From: Eutypella sp. D-1
Taxonomy: Eukaryota; Ascomycota; Sordariomycetes; Xylariales; Diatrypaceae
Assembly (NCBI GenBank): GCA_023313575.1
Contig: JAJTTP010000007.1
Location: 558,001 to 622,000, forward strand
Reading direction: 5' to 3'
DNA: 64,000 nt
The notes beneath the pieces were generated by a model, which saw nothing but the letters and a program-made list of their open reading frames with translations, was not told the DNA's origin and did no database searches. The stretch's first letter is position 1. The number at the start of each line of letters is the position of its first letter. The translations under genes and the position numbers were made by a program. Shown one piece after another: positions 9,323 through 21,187 of the stretch.

Positions 9323-12170
9323 CGTTGAAATCGGGGGCGTGAAAAGGGGTGTAGAGGACAGAGGCCTGCGATCGGCATAATAAGCCCTTTATAGATGAGG
9401 CACTGTATTACCTTCATATCCGTCACTCACGCAGCATTGTCGTATCTTTCCACCTAGATCCCGCCCGTTCCTCTGGCATGCATATTTGCATATTCGGGCC
9501 TCGAAAATGGGTTGCTTGTTCATACCTACTTACGTACCTGTATAGTATGGCTCGGGTGGACAGTAAACCAAGAGAAGCAGTGCCAATCCCACGGTCTCCT
9601 CAGGGGCCTTCCTGTGACTTCTCGATCTTGTGCCACTTTCGGGCATCGAGAGATCCCCGTCATCGTAAACGGTCAAACTCCTTGCCCCAACCCCCGCCGC
9701 TGTCTCGCCTCTTCCTGTCCGCTGTAATGGACGGTAGCGAGGCGGCTATACCCGCAACGTAGGCGAATAGGACGCGTAGGCGCTCGAAATCCTCCTTGAC
9801 CTCGCCATTGTGCGTAACAGGCTAGACATGGACGCGAGCGCGTTCGCCTGCCCGGCTAACTTCCCGTCCCCCTTCCCTTCCCTGGTACTCCCGTTCCCTT
9901 TCCCACCACCCCTCTCTTCCCAACTCTAAAGGGCGTGAAGAAATCGTGTATCCACGGACAGGTGCCCGGCCTCAACCTGCTACTATGTAGTCGTGCTCGG
10001 GTGGTGATCCGATCCGATGTCGGGAATAGGAGACGCGGAATATATCGGCTTCTCCAGTGTTATCCTGTACTCTAAGGGGCGGGGGCGGGGAGGGCCCTTA
10101 TGCATGGACCGGGGGCGACATCTGGAAGGGTCGAAATTGGGGGAGTGGCAGGGCGACCCACGTGTTTGGGGCCATGCGCAGTCTGAATGTAGCGTACCGT
10201 CCGACCTCGGCAGAAATAGGAGCTTCTGATAAGATTGCTCGGTGCTTCGGAATTTGCGTCATTGGGCAGGTACTTAGGTACCTATGTACATAGCTCATAG
10301 AGACCCCGCCATCCGCTATCATCGATATTACGATATTACGTAGGTAGGTACAGTACCATAAAAAAATACAGCCCTGCATATGCACGCCGGTACATTCGAT
10401 TCTCTTTCTATAATATCGCGACTCTATGTAAATAGGTCATACGTACGTGAAGGTATGACGAAAACAGCGACCTATATTTTTGGTTCGGTTTTTGGAGACC
10501 GGAAACATGGGGATTTTTCATCTCTGGAAACCTGGAGGGACAGGACCCCAGGTCGGCAGGGGCAAGATATGGATAACTTATCCATGGATGCCATCATAAC
10601 CACCATCCGAAGTGGTAATTGTTTAACTAAGAACTCGAACAAACCGATATTCAGGACGAAATAGATTGGATCCAGTTCAGATACGACTGTTATAGGTTAT
10701 AGCCAAGAAACCCACCCCACTTGTCCACCCCGTATCCGCCAAGTCCATTGGCATTGGCATTCATCTTCTTAAGCTCGGCAACGGGCCTGGGGAAAGCTAG
10801 GAACGGGGATGGGGAACCCGATCACATGCTAAGACCCGGGTTGCCGGACTAAAACAATCATACTCTAACATCAACAACAAGAGTGACATCAAAAGTTGTT
10901 GCTTGTTATGTTATTTCGGCTGTACCCCACACCAGTTGACCTTAACACCTCACACCTCGCTCCGCTCTTTGGTTTGCTTCGACCCAACCTCTTATCAACC
11001 TTCACAAGCTCTGGCTAATAAGGATTTCTTCTACATGTTCAAACATGTACCCGCCACCTAGTCATGGCAGTTTAGTATACAAATATGTACTAGTCAGAGC
11101 CTAGGTACCTAGGCAGATAGTTAGTGGGTAGTAGTTTGTTGATCTGGTTGTGGTTAGTGTTGTTAGTATACCTACATGGAGAAACACCAGGGTTCCAGGT
11201 CGCCTTGATCGATCGTCTTCGAGGTTGTCATTGTCAGTCATCCCCACCATCCCGGCTAGAAGGACGGAGCCACTACCGATCACTACCACTATACCGCGCC
11301 GCGGCTTGTAGAGAAGAGGGTGCCACTCTGATCGGCTCGTAGGTCTTCGCCCTCGTCCAGTCATTCTACACCCTTTCTCCCGAAACCAGACCAAAGGTGA
11401 CCTAGGTAGGCGAACTGTGAGCTACCGAGTAAAACATCTATAATATCTCTATAACCCGGTTGCGTTGGACCGAGGAGTGTCTGTTTCGATCATCGTTATC
11501 ATCATTATATATCATCGTCGTCATCAAGACATACCTCTCCTTCACACCTATCCTCCCTTCCTCCCAATCAACTAATAACTTCTAGACTATCACCACCTCC
11601 TTTCTTGGGTATAGTAAAGCATCGTATACTGTTAGGTAAGTAACTATATCGATCCACCGTGATCGGAATTCGAATTATAAATTATATCATCCACCTTCCG
11701 TATCACAAGACCCCTGCACCGACCCGTCAAGCCGGATATAGATATATTACCTATGCCCATATCCACACTGGTCTGGTGAAGCCAAGCTCAACAGTTTCAC
11801 ATACTTATTCACAGACTCAGAAAACATCTTTCAACATAGCGTCTACTTGCAATAGTTTTTGACCTCCCGTATATATCTCTTCCCTTGATACCCTCAATTG
11901 CAAGTTTCTATATAAATACGTGGCGCGACATTCAGAGCGCTGCTTGCTCCCTCTTATCCAATTAATTACCGTTTCGGGTAAACTCTCCTATAAGCCTCTT
12001 TCACTGTCAGCCACCCTTACGTCGCACGAACCACCCATTACTTATACCGTGTAGAACGCAACACTTCTGCTTACACGAGAATTCTAGGATTTCAGAACAC
12101 AGGATATATACTCGAGGGTATAGAACAGATACCAAAGAAAACGAAAGTCCAGCAAGTCATATTCCCCGAA
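9323..12170. promoter_or_regulatory. Long upstream region of malate synthase
   Basis: This is 2.8 kb without a convincing gene. The last kilobase is pyrimidine-rich with CA-rich leader-like sequence and is probably promoter and 5' UTR of malate synthase. CCTAGGTA-type palindromes occur near 10270, 11100 and 11400. A G/C-rich box (GGGGCGGGGGCGGGGAGGG, 10076-10094) contains overlapping matches to the CreA consensus SYGGRG. ORFs here (for example 9478-9762 and 10057-10293) show no motifs. Confidence 0.4.
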
Positions 12171-14113
12171 ATGACGGCCTCCACGGATACGATCCTGCAA
12201 GGGGTCACCATCAGCGGCGCGGTGCGGGAGGAGCACAAGAAGGTCTTGACTCCCGAAGCGCTGTCCTTCCTGGCACTGTTGCACCGCTCCTTCAACCCCA
12301 CGCGCAAGGCCCTGCTCGAGCGCCGCGTGCTGCGCCAGGCCGAGATCGACCGCGGCATCCTCCCAGACTTCCTCCCCGAGACCAAGCACATCCGTGAGGA
12401 CCCCACCTGGAAGGGCGCCCCGCCCGCCCCTGGCCTGGTTGACCGTCGTGTTGAGATTACCGGCCCCACCGACCGCAAGATGGTCGTCAATGCCCTGAAT
12501 TCGGATGTATGGACTTACATGGCGGATCTTGAGGGTATGTATTTCACTATCTCTACGTAGTCGACCGGGGCGGCCGTAGCTAACTACCGTGGGCATAAAG
12601 ATTCTAGTGCCCCCACCTGGGATAACATGATTAATGGCCAGGTGAACCTATACGATGCAGTGCGGCGGCAGGTGGACTTCTCTCAGGGGTCTAAGGAGTA
12701 CAAGTTGCGGACGGACCGGACACTGCCGACGTTGATCGTGCGGCCGCGGGGCTGGCACCTGGAGGAGCGGCACATGACGGTGGACGGGGAGCCCATCTCG
12801 GGATCTTTGTTCGACTTCGGCCTGTATTTCTTCCACAACGCGCATGAGACATTGAAGCGCGGCTATGGGCCTTACTTCTACCTGCCAAAGATGGAGTCGC
12901 ACCTGGAGGCGCGCCTGTGGAACGACGCCTTCAACCTGGCGCAGGACTACGTCGGCATCCCGCGCGGAACTATCCGCGGCACCGTGCTCATTGAGACTAT
13001 CCTCGCCGCCTTCGAGATGGACGAGATCATCTACGAGCTCCGCGACCACTCCTCCGGCCTCAACTGCGGCCGCTGGGACTACATCTTCAGCGTCATCAAG
13101 AAGTTCCGCAACAACAGCGCCTTCGTCCTTCCCGACCGTAGCGCCGTCACCATGACCGTGCCCTTCATGGATGCCTACGTAAGTTGCTTCCTGTCTGGCT
13201 TGTAGGCTTAAGACTAGGATTGTTCTTCAAAATGTAGTGCTAATTTGATGTTTTCGCGACGATACAGGTCAAGCTCCTGATCCAGACTTGCCACAAGCGT
13301 GGCGTCCACGCCATGGGTGGCATGGCCGCCCAGATTCCTATTAAGAACGACCCCGAGGCGAACGACAAGGCGATGGAGGGTGTGCGCGCCGACAAGTTGC
13401 GCGAGGTCCGTGCCGGCCACGACGGGTATGTGCTCTCTCTCCCCTATTTCCTTCGTCATACATCCACTATCTCGTTTCGAAGTTCGAACTGGCTGACACA
13501 ATTTGAAACCAACAGAACGTGGGTGGCCCACCCCGCACTAGCTCCCATCGCGACCGAGATCTTCAACCAACACATGCCGACGCCGAACCAGCTATTCCGG
13601 CGCCGCGAGGACTACAAGGTCGGCGCCAACGACCTGCTCAACATGAACGTCCCCGGCAAGATCACCGAGGAGGGCATCCGCAAGAACCTCAACATCGGCC
13701 TCGGATACATGGAGGCCTGGATCCGCGGCATCGGTTGCGTGCCCATTAACTTCTTGATGTACGTCACCTAGCTTCAGACGCCTCCACGTTATGTAATAGC
13801 CCGCTAACAAAATGAAAAAAACAGGGAGGATGCAGCGACGGCCGAGGTATCGCGGTCGCAGCTCTGGCAGTGGGTCAAGCACGGGGTGACAACGTCGGAG
13901 GGCAAGAAGGTGGACAAGGCGTACGCGCTGCGGCTGCTGAAGGAGCAGACGGAGGAGCTGGGGTCCAAGGCGCCCGCCGGTCACAAGTTCCCCCTCGCCT
14001 CCCAGTACTTCGCCACCCAGGTCACCGGCGAGGACTACGCCGACTTCCTCACCAGCCTGCTCTACAACGAGATCACCGCTGTCGGCACCGCCGCCCCCGC
14101 CAGCAAGTTGTGA
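12171..14113 (+). CDS. acuE: Malate synthase, glyoxylate cycle, peroxisomal
   Basis: Exons 12171-12534, 12601-13178, 13268-13425, 13516-13758 and 13825-14113 give 543 residues, the usual length. The enzyme condenses glyoxylate with acetyl-CoA to malate and allows growth on acetate and fatty acids. The N-terminal half carries [17 protein letters not shown] and [11 protein letters not shown]. The malate synthase signature [16 protein letters not shown] lies at 13041-13088. The last residues are SKL, a canonical PTS1 signal, so it is imported into peroxisomes/glyoxysomes. Four introns interrupt conserved motifs and each restores them exactly. Codon use is strongly GC-biased at third positions, as in highly expressed genes. 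Family knowledge predicts acetate induction and glucose repression; GC-boxes upstream are compatible. Neurospora calls the gene acu-9. Confidence 0.97.
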
Positions 14114-15390
14114 GTTGAGAGCTCAGGATCGGCTGAAGTTGGGTCGTGCGGGTTTGTGGGCCAGATATAAATGTGTGTGTGTGTGTGTGTGTGGCCCTTT
14201 GCTATGATAGAATGCACTCACTAGGGCTGCTAGGATTTATATTGTGTGATGTATATGAACATCTAATGTACAAGAGAAACCATAATCAGACGACGATATG
14301 AACCGTCTTTTAGTCCCATAGTGTCATTTAGACAAATTATGACATTAATTTAAAGACCAGGCTCTTCTATAGCTAGCTTAAATCCGGTATAAGTGGAATA
14401 TAACCCAGCACTCGCAAGTGTATTTCACGTCGTCGTACCTATGTACCGACACTCGTTACGGGATGAACAGGAGTTTTCTTTTTTTACTCGGCAACGATAA
14501 TAGATCAAACCCAAGCCCGAGCCTAGGGCGCGCTCTCATGACCCGACGGGCTCAAGCAGGAGTGTCTCGAGAACCTAGGGGGAATAAAGCCGGGGGCTGT
14601 CACAGCTCCAGGAACCGGAGCTATCGCGGCGGCTTCCTCCGGTAGACGTAGGTAACCGCCGGACGGGGCGGGGAGGAGACGGTGCAATTGGGCGGGCTGC
14701 GCTGACAGGGCCACAACGTCGGTGTATGCCGCCCCCGAGCACATGGGACAGCATTGATATGGGATTAGTATACACGGCACCATGGCTCCATCCACCCCGA
14801 TAGCCCCCCTCTAGTTGGGCGAATGGGTTGTTCTACATCATATATGCCTGGCTCAGAGGCTCGGTCGTGGGTTTTCACGCATAAGTCATGACCGCCAATA
14901 GTGTTGGCCGGGGCGAAGGCGGCGAATTATTCGAGATACCGCATTTCCTAGCTAAATGATAGGAAAAAAGGCAAGCTCCTCGTCTCTGGTCGGCCATCTT
15001 AATAAAGGGCAAGGATGAGTAGTATGTAAACGGGCTGGCACCCCGGGAAGCTTTGATAATTAAAATGCTCGCATTTCCCGGGGTCGCACCTGGGCAATTG
15101 AGCAATGACCTCTTGTGTTTAATTAGCCCACTACGTTAGTAGAGCGTACGCCAACAACTTACGAGGGTAAACACCCGTTCTCTATCCGATAATTTCTCAC
15201 ACGCTTAGGGAAAGGAATTATTCTCGCGCCATTTTCTCTTCTCATCTTCAATTTATTGTGTTGATTATCGTGCAAGATAGTAGAATCGGGGGATCAGCTA
15301 GTCGAAGAGTTTCTAGCAACAGCCGACTCGATAGATAGCTACCTTGTGCCAGGCCGTGCGGTTGTGCCGCGCACACATCCCTCCATCAAC
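14114..15390. other. Intergenic stretch with a TG microsatellite
   Basis: It holds the malate synthase 3' UTR and the upstream region of the next gene. Apart from the TG repeat, nothing is recognised; ORFs such as 14418-14645 and 14875-15105 lack motifs. Confidence 0.5.
14172..14193. repeat. (TG)11 microsatellite in the malate synthase 3' UTR region
   Basis: An uninterrupted TG dinucleotide run starts about 58 bases after the malate synthase stop. Confidence 0.95.
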
Positions 15391-16833
15391 ATGCCTCTCC
15401 ATAGTATTGTCCGGGATGGCTTCGAATTTTCGCACGGGAGATTTCGTGTACAGCGCGGCGATATTGAGCCCGTTAGCCCTTCGAGTCTCCGGGATATGTT
15501 TATTCCCAGAATCAGCGAATCGGCGGCCAAGATCTTGAAAGAGCAGCCCTACTTTGTAGCAGGCCAGCTACAGCACTACGGCGTCGCGTATAGCCCAAGG
15601 GAACTGACGGGCAACGGGGCAACTCTCATGAAGAAGCTTATTCGGGAAGGAAAGGTAAGTATCACAAAAAATGAAAGGCGAGGGGGGGTGGTATGCTAAG
15701 AAGCAGGTCAGCTGGACAAAGTACCCAAACACATCGAGAGACTGAGGTCGCAGATGTCGAAAGAATGGTACAAGCAGCTCACACTGGAGGAGATGGCGGA
15801 GCATCTTCCCGAATACATCTTCAAGAAGTATTTCCTCGACATCTCGGGCAGACCAGCGCCCAAGAAGAAAACCAAGGTCCTCGTCGTGCCCATACCCGGC
15901 AACAGCGCACCTGTCAGACGAAAAGTGCTCGAAGAGGCTGACAAGGTCGCGGGCCTGCGGTACGAGATTTCTACGATGAGCAGGTCCATCTACTTGGGGT
16001 GGGACAAGACGGCCGTGAGGAAAGCGAGGGATGACTTTGACGAGGAAATGAAGCGCGAGATGAAGCGAGAGCGGGAGGAGCTGGAAGCGAGGCAGGAGAA
16101 GCGAGAAGCAGAGCGCAGCAAGATGCACGCGGACTATCTACTACGGGAGGAGGCAGGGCGCGCCAAGGGGGGCAAGAACAGCTGGTCAGTGGCTGGGGAG
16201 TACATCATCGACTGCGACGCGATCGAAGATGAATGGCCTGACCAGTCCGAGGACATGAGCCTGACCGTCAGCGAGACCGAGACGCCGGGCATCTTCAGGG
16301 CCGATTTTGACTTCGGCGTCGTCGAGGGCATCATGATCCTAGGTAGCCAGGAAGCCGCGCTAGAGCGCTACTGTGATGGGTTGGATCGCAAAGGACTACG
16401 CTACAACAACAGATATGGCTATAGCGAAGACGATAGCGACGAGGATGAGGATGAGGATGAGGATGAAGACCATCAATCCGCCGCCGCTACAGGATCGAAA
16501 AGAAAGGCGGTCCACGGGCGGGGTCCTCCTTCCAAGAAGACCAAGGGTCCTACTAAGCAGCCGTTGAAGTGGTTCCTACGATGGAGAGGGAGGGAGACGG
16601 ACGAGGGGGAAGAGATCCTCTACAATAATGACGAAAAGGGAACTATCCAATTCGACAACTCCGAGTTCGCCAGCTTCAAGGGGGAGATCAACATTGATTT
16701 CGTCGACGAGCACGTGGCCTTCACGGGGCGGAAGGTGTCGGGGCCATCGGGGCGGAAGAGCTCCGACACGGCCCAGGTATGGGCGGGTTATACGGAGGTT
16801 GCTAATAAGCTTGCTAGGTATAGACGCTGGTGA
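15391..16833 (+). CDS. Conserved fungal hypothetical protein with coiled coil and acidic tract
   Basis: Exons 15391-15654 and 15712-16833 give 461 residues; the acceptor at 15711 is chosen because it keeps the frame. The N-terminal part is globular (FVAGQLQHYGVAYSPRELTG, then KEWYKQLTLEEMAEHLPEYI). A highly charged helix follows, probably a coiled coil (EEMKREMKREREELEARQEK). After that come an Asp/Glu run encoded by a GATGAG repeat (16440-16468), a basic nuclear-localisation-like stretch (SKRKAVHGRG, PSKKTKGPTK), and a conserved-looking C-terminus with WFLRWRGRETDEGEE and VAFTGRKVSG. I recognise the overall type as a conserved hypothetical protein of ascomycetes. The basic and acidic segments suggest a nuclear location. 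No enzymatic motif is visible. Confidence 0.85.
16440..16468 (+). repeat. GATGAG hexamer repeat coding an Asp-Glu run
   Basis: GAGGAT/GATGAG units repeat about four to five times inside the preceding gene and encode alternating Asp and Glu. Such tracts vary in length between strains. Confidence 0.85.
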
Positions 16834-17304
16834 TGATTTGTTTGATAGCGCTGTTCATGAGTCCTAAGCTCAACTAATAGGAAGACAATTGTTTATTAAC
16901 TATCTTCCTACCCTAGGTAGGTAGCTACCCGAATGTCTGTGAATGGATATGTCCTATGTGATGCCAAAATACTTATTGGTACACCCGTTGTATGAAGGTG
17001 CAATAATAGGTGGAGACAGAGACATGTACATACATATTATGTAATACTTATTCACATTAGGTGCTACCTACCAGGTAGGTACCTTGTAAGTAAATGCACC
17101 AATCCGGAAATCTCCCAACCTTTACCACATTCATACCACATCTATATACTTATAGTATTTGTATAAGACGCCTTTCCGTATTTGTCTTACGAACAGCAGA
17201 CGATACCTTCCACCTAACATCTCATTTCTATACAATTGATTTCAACTAGACGCTACAATACTTACACAACCCCATCTTTACAGCGCCAGACTCTGTTCGC
17301 GACA
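16834..17304. promoter_or_regulatory. Intergenic region upstream of med31
   Basis: Contains two CCTAGGTAGGTA-type motifs (about 16912-16928 and 17067-17085) and AT-rich sequence; no gene is seen. Confidence 0.4.
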
Positions 17305-17808
17305 ATGACTTCTCCCAATGACATTAAGATGGGGGATGCGCCCCCGGCACCACCCGCCGCTGACGAGGAGCCGAAATATGGAGGGTATTCTCGGTTTGAG
17401 CTTGAGCTCGAGGTAAGTAAAAGAAAAGAAGAAGAAGAAGAAGAAAACGCTTCCATTCTCTCCTTTTATAATAATCTCTTCTATGCCAGCAGGGTGCACC
17501 ATTGCTAACTGCACACCCCCCTCCCCCGTGCACAGTTCGTGCAGGCGCTCGCCAACCCCCTTTATCTCAACTATCTCGCGTCGCAAAAATACCTGAGCGA
17601 GCCCGCCTTCGTCGCCTACCTGGCCTATCTGCAGTACTGGAAGCGCCCGCCCTACCTCAAGTACCTGACCTATCCCGGCCCGACCCTGAAGCACCTCGAG
17701 CTCCTGCAGCAGCCCAAGTTCCGGCAGGACATCATCAGCCCCGACCTGGTACAGCTTCTGATGACGGACGGGGTCAAGGCCTCGGTGGACTGGCATAAGG
17801 AGGAGTGA
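17305..17808 (+). CDS. MED31: Mediator complex subunit 31 (Soh1)
   Basis: Exons 17305-17412 and 17536-17808 give 126 residues. Med31 is a small, very conserved subunit of the middle module of Mediator, which links activators to RNA polymerase II. The conserved core is plain: [40 protein letters not shown], then [20 protein letters not shown]. The N-terminal Pro-rich extension is usual for fungal homologues. The intron (17413-17535) sits just before the core and holds a GAA-rich run after the donor. The gene faces the Pol III subunit gene tail to tail, 258 bp apart. Confidence 0.96.
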
Positions 17809-18066
17809 AAAACGAAACGAGCTTCTTCACTACTTCTTACACGTAGTAGACACACACGCGCGAGGCATTCGTATAGAGAGAGATATCGGAGCTAGGGTAT
17901 CATTTGGCTATTGAGACACCTCGAGAACAAGAAGTGCGCCCTCCGACAAGAAAAAAGGAAGCACATATATACACTTCGCCCAGCTTACCACCAACGCCGT
18001 AAAATGCCACACACCACAAAAACCGTCGTTCCTCCGCACATCGACCTCCGCTCGAAAGAAGATTCA

Positions 18067-18587
18067 CTAGTTTTCTCTCCAGCGGTGTCCACAGGCCATA
18101 CACTATAGGAGGGTCAGCAAATAGGAACGAAGGCAAAATACGGGGACAGGGCAGGGCAGGGCAGGGCGAGACAAGACAAGACAGGGGGACACGCACCTTG
18201 AAGAAGCTGGTCATGGGCTCGTCGGCGCTGCGGATCTGGATCTGGTAGAAGGCGGCCTCATTGCCGTTGCAGCCGGCAGCGGGGCACTGCACGGCGGTCT
18301 TGTCGGCGTTATCCCAGGCGCCCGGACCACCGAAGACGTCCTCGCGCTCCTTGCGCTTGAAGGTGCGGCGCGAGAAGAGCGGCGCCTCGATGGCGCATTG
18401 GTACGGGCAGGTCCGGCACTCGAGACGGTTGCGCCCCGTGTCGGGGGACGGAGATACCGTCAGGATGTTGCTGCAGTGCGGACAGACTAGGGGGGGAAAG
18501 TGGCGGGCGAGCAGGTTATTATTATTATTTATCATCATGGTTATGATTGGGCAGGGAATAGGAATTAGGTGACTTACAGAGAAGCAT
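18067..18587 (-). CDS. RPC11: RNA polymerase III subunit RPC10 (yeast Rpc11/C11)
   Basis: Exons 18587-18578 (only 10 nt), 18486-18197 and 18102-18067 give 111 residues, the normal size. The protein is the TFIIS-like subunit of RNA polymerase III needed for transcript cleavage, termination and reinitiation. The N-terminal ribbon starts MLLFCPHCSNILTV with partner cysteines in CRTC (C5, C8, C27, C30). The C-terminal ribbon has CPAAGC, then the catalytic-hairpin motif QIRSADEPMTSFFK, and ends CMACGHRWREN. The tiny first exon is supported because it restores the invariant MLLFC start; a continuous ORF from 18538 is an artefact of reading intron 1. Introns are 91 and 94 nt. Confidence 0.95.
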
Positions 18588-19576
18588 ATTGGTCTAACCC
18601 AGCTGTTACCGCCCTGCTCTCTTTTCTATCAGAAACACGCGCTCAGTGTATCCCTTCTCCCCTTCGTGATTGTAGCTGGGTTTATCCGGTATCCCTCAAA
18701 GAAATGAATTGTAAGTATTATCGATCAGGTGAAGAAAGCTCAAGGTTGGAGTGAGTTGAGTAAACTGAATGACCAGGAATGGCTTGAAATTTTAGTGGAA
18801 CCCGGGTAAGATCTTCGTAGGAGTTGTACTTGGAGTATTTTTGATTACCTCCTAACGTTAAGTCCTTTTCCAATCCTCTAAAGTACGTATAGTAAGTTAG
18901 CTTACTTGCTTACAACTGCAGGTGCTTTATATACAGATTGTCATAGTAAACTTGAGGCTTCGCCGAGGTTCTTATCGATTAGAACACCCTAACCTGAAAG
19001 GCCTTAGTTTCCATGTTACCACCCCCCCCCAAGTGTCCCTAGCGTGTATGCCCCGCGCGCGTGCTGAAGGAGCCAGCGCGGAATGGGTACCTGGCAGCCC
19101 CGGCTCCCGTTGCGTTGCGTAGGCACCAACTAACTATATGTACATAACGTACGTAGTGAACAGGGCTAGGGGGTCTCCTCCAGTTGAAACTGGATTCCCC
19201 AACAACCCCCCCAAAACATCAGAAGCCCACACAACCTGAACAGCCACACCTATCTAGAGTTAGAATTCCAGGCAACACACAAAAACGACCAAACAAAGGA
19301 CAGGTTCAAGTCTGGCTTTTTTCCTCTTATACCAAATCCCACGTAATCCATTTTATTTGGTTCGTTCAGTAGCAGCATATCAAGCAAAGCGAGTCATCTT
19401 TCTCAGCGTACACCGAGATACAGAATTGCCCCACTACCACCGCCAGACCGTCTCACAACCAACGGCGACCAGAACGATAACGACGACGACGACGAAGACG
19501 ACGACCACCACCGCCACACCAACTTCAAGAAAGGCTGTCTATCCCTTCAGCCTAGAACCGACCGACCTAGCCCGGC
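18588..19576. promoter_or_regulatory. Divergent intergenic region between RPC11 and the ankyrin gene
   Basis: About 1 kb, with the last 200 bp rich in CCA/CGA triplets as in a fungal leader. No supported gene. Confidence 0.4.
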
Positions 19577-20511
19577 ATGGCGGACGATCGCGAACACGAG
19601 GTTTGTTCTCTCTCTCACTCTCTCTCCCCCTTCCCTCCAAGCTCCTACCTACCACGACCCTACATGAATCACAGGACTTACGAAAATCCCCCCACGTTGA
19701 TGGGGAGGGGAATTACACAGGGCGCCTCCGTGAAGGAGCAGCTGGTCGAGGCCTGCCGCCGGAATAACGTGGACCTGCTCCAGGAGATCATCTCCAACTG
19801 CAAGAACGACGACGAGATATCCGACCTGCTCAACCACACCACCTCCGTCATGGGCAACCACCTGTACCACGAGGCGGCGCTGCAGGGGAACTGTGCGTGT
19901 TTTTTGCTTGTTTGACGGAACCTCACCTCTCACCTCCATTACTTGCCTCCTCATCCATCCATCCATCCATCCTCTCCTCCCTTCTCCACCAGCTAACACG
20001 AATCCAACCCGTAGACGAGGTCATCGACATGCTCCTGGACCAGCCGAACTTCGAGTGCGACCCCGTGAACCGCGCCGAGGGCGACACGCCGCTACACAGC
20101 GCCATCCGCTGGATCAACTCGGAGCCGCCGGCGCAGCGCGAGTTCGGCAACGCCCTCGTCGACATGATGCTCGAGGCCGGCTCCTCCACCCGCGTCCGCA
20201 ACAAGGCCCGCCTCACCCCCTACCAGCTCGTCGATCCCCGCAACAAGGCCCTGCGCGACCTCATCCAGAAGCACGAGTACGCCGCCCTCAACGCCGGCGA
20301 CTTCGTCTCCGCCGACGACGCCAAGCCCCCTCCCGTCCCCTCGGCGAAGGCGGGCAGTGCCTCCGCGGCAAAATCGAAGGGGAAGGCCGGGAGTACGTTC
20401 GTAGACGCACGTGATGACGACAGCGACGACGATGAGGCGGAGTTTAGCGGCAGCGACGAGGAAGAGAGGGCGGAGTTCGAGAGGCGGAGGAAAGCCAAGA
20501 ATCGTCGGTAG
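19577..20511 (+). CDS. Ankyrin-repeat protein (yeast YCR051W-like)
   Basis: Exons 19577-19600, 19721-19892 and 20015-20511 give 230 residues. After a short acidic start, ankyrin-type helices follow: VKEQLVEACRRNNVDLLQEI, NHLYHEAALQGNYEVIDMLL and GDTPLHSAIRWIN, then a degenerate repeat ending ARLTPYQLVDPRNKALRDL. The C-terminus is low-complexity and acidic (DDDSDDDEAEFSGSDEEE) followed by a basic tail. The layout matches small conserved fungal ankyrin proteins of unknown role, likely protein-binding and perhaps nuclear. The 24-nt first exon and both introns are supported by frame and by restoration of the repeats. Confidence 0.9.
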
Positions 20512-21187
20512 ACCCCCGCGTTAGGCTGGCCAGTGAGTGTATTGTGAGCGGTGAATAAATATAGCCGAGGGCCCCCGTGGCGGTCGCCGGCGTGAACACA
20601 GCAACGAAATAGATTTAGCCACCTCATATTTTAATCGAGTTAGAGGCGCCTGCGCTGGCGCAAATACAGGTTATCGGAAATAAACCCCGAACATTTACTT
20701 TTTTTTTTTTTTTTTTAATTATCAGTTCTTTCAGGTGACTCACGACCAGATCCTAAGCTAACGTCGTTTCACAAGCTGGCAACTCAGCCAGGGGCACTAC
20801 TTGCTGGAAGCAGAAATGCTTCTCCTTTCGAGGTTAAAAAAAAAGGAAGTCGATGATATTGAAGGTTAGCCACTATGGCCTGTCTTTTTATATTATAGTC
20901 CAGCCGGAAGTGTATTTACGTTAGGGGGGAGATGCCACTACATAATGACAAGCAACAGGGGGGTTCACGCACTTTATACAGCATCACGTTGGGTTTACCT
21001 TGCGGTGCAAAGTGAATTGAAAAAAAAAATCAGAAGAGATAATTACTGAATTTTGCCTACTTCTATATGCAAAGACGATGACTGGAGCAAGAAATTTTAA
21101 GTACGCCGGCCAGGTTCTACTTTTCCACCCGCCCAAGGGGGGAAACGAGAAAAAAAAAAGAAAATACTCACCACTTACCTCACCTCT
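20512..21187. other. Intergenic stretch with homopolymer runs
   Basis: Convergent 3' regions of the ankyrin and amidoligase-like genes. Contains a T18 run (20699-20716) and several A runs; no gene. Confidence 0.5.

Noticed and set aside
12084..12596. Minus-strand ORF of 170 codons over malate synthase exon 1
   Set aside because: Antisense shadow caused by strong GC third-position bias; the plus strand carries clear malate synthase motifs.
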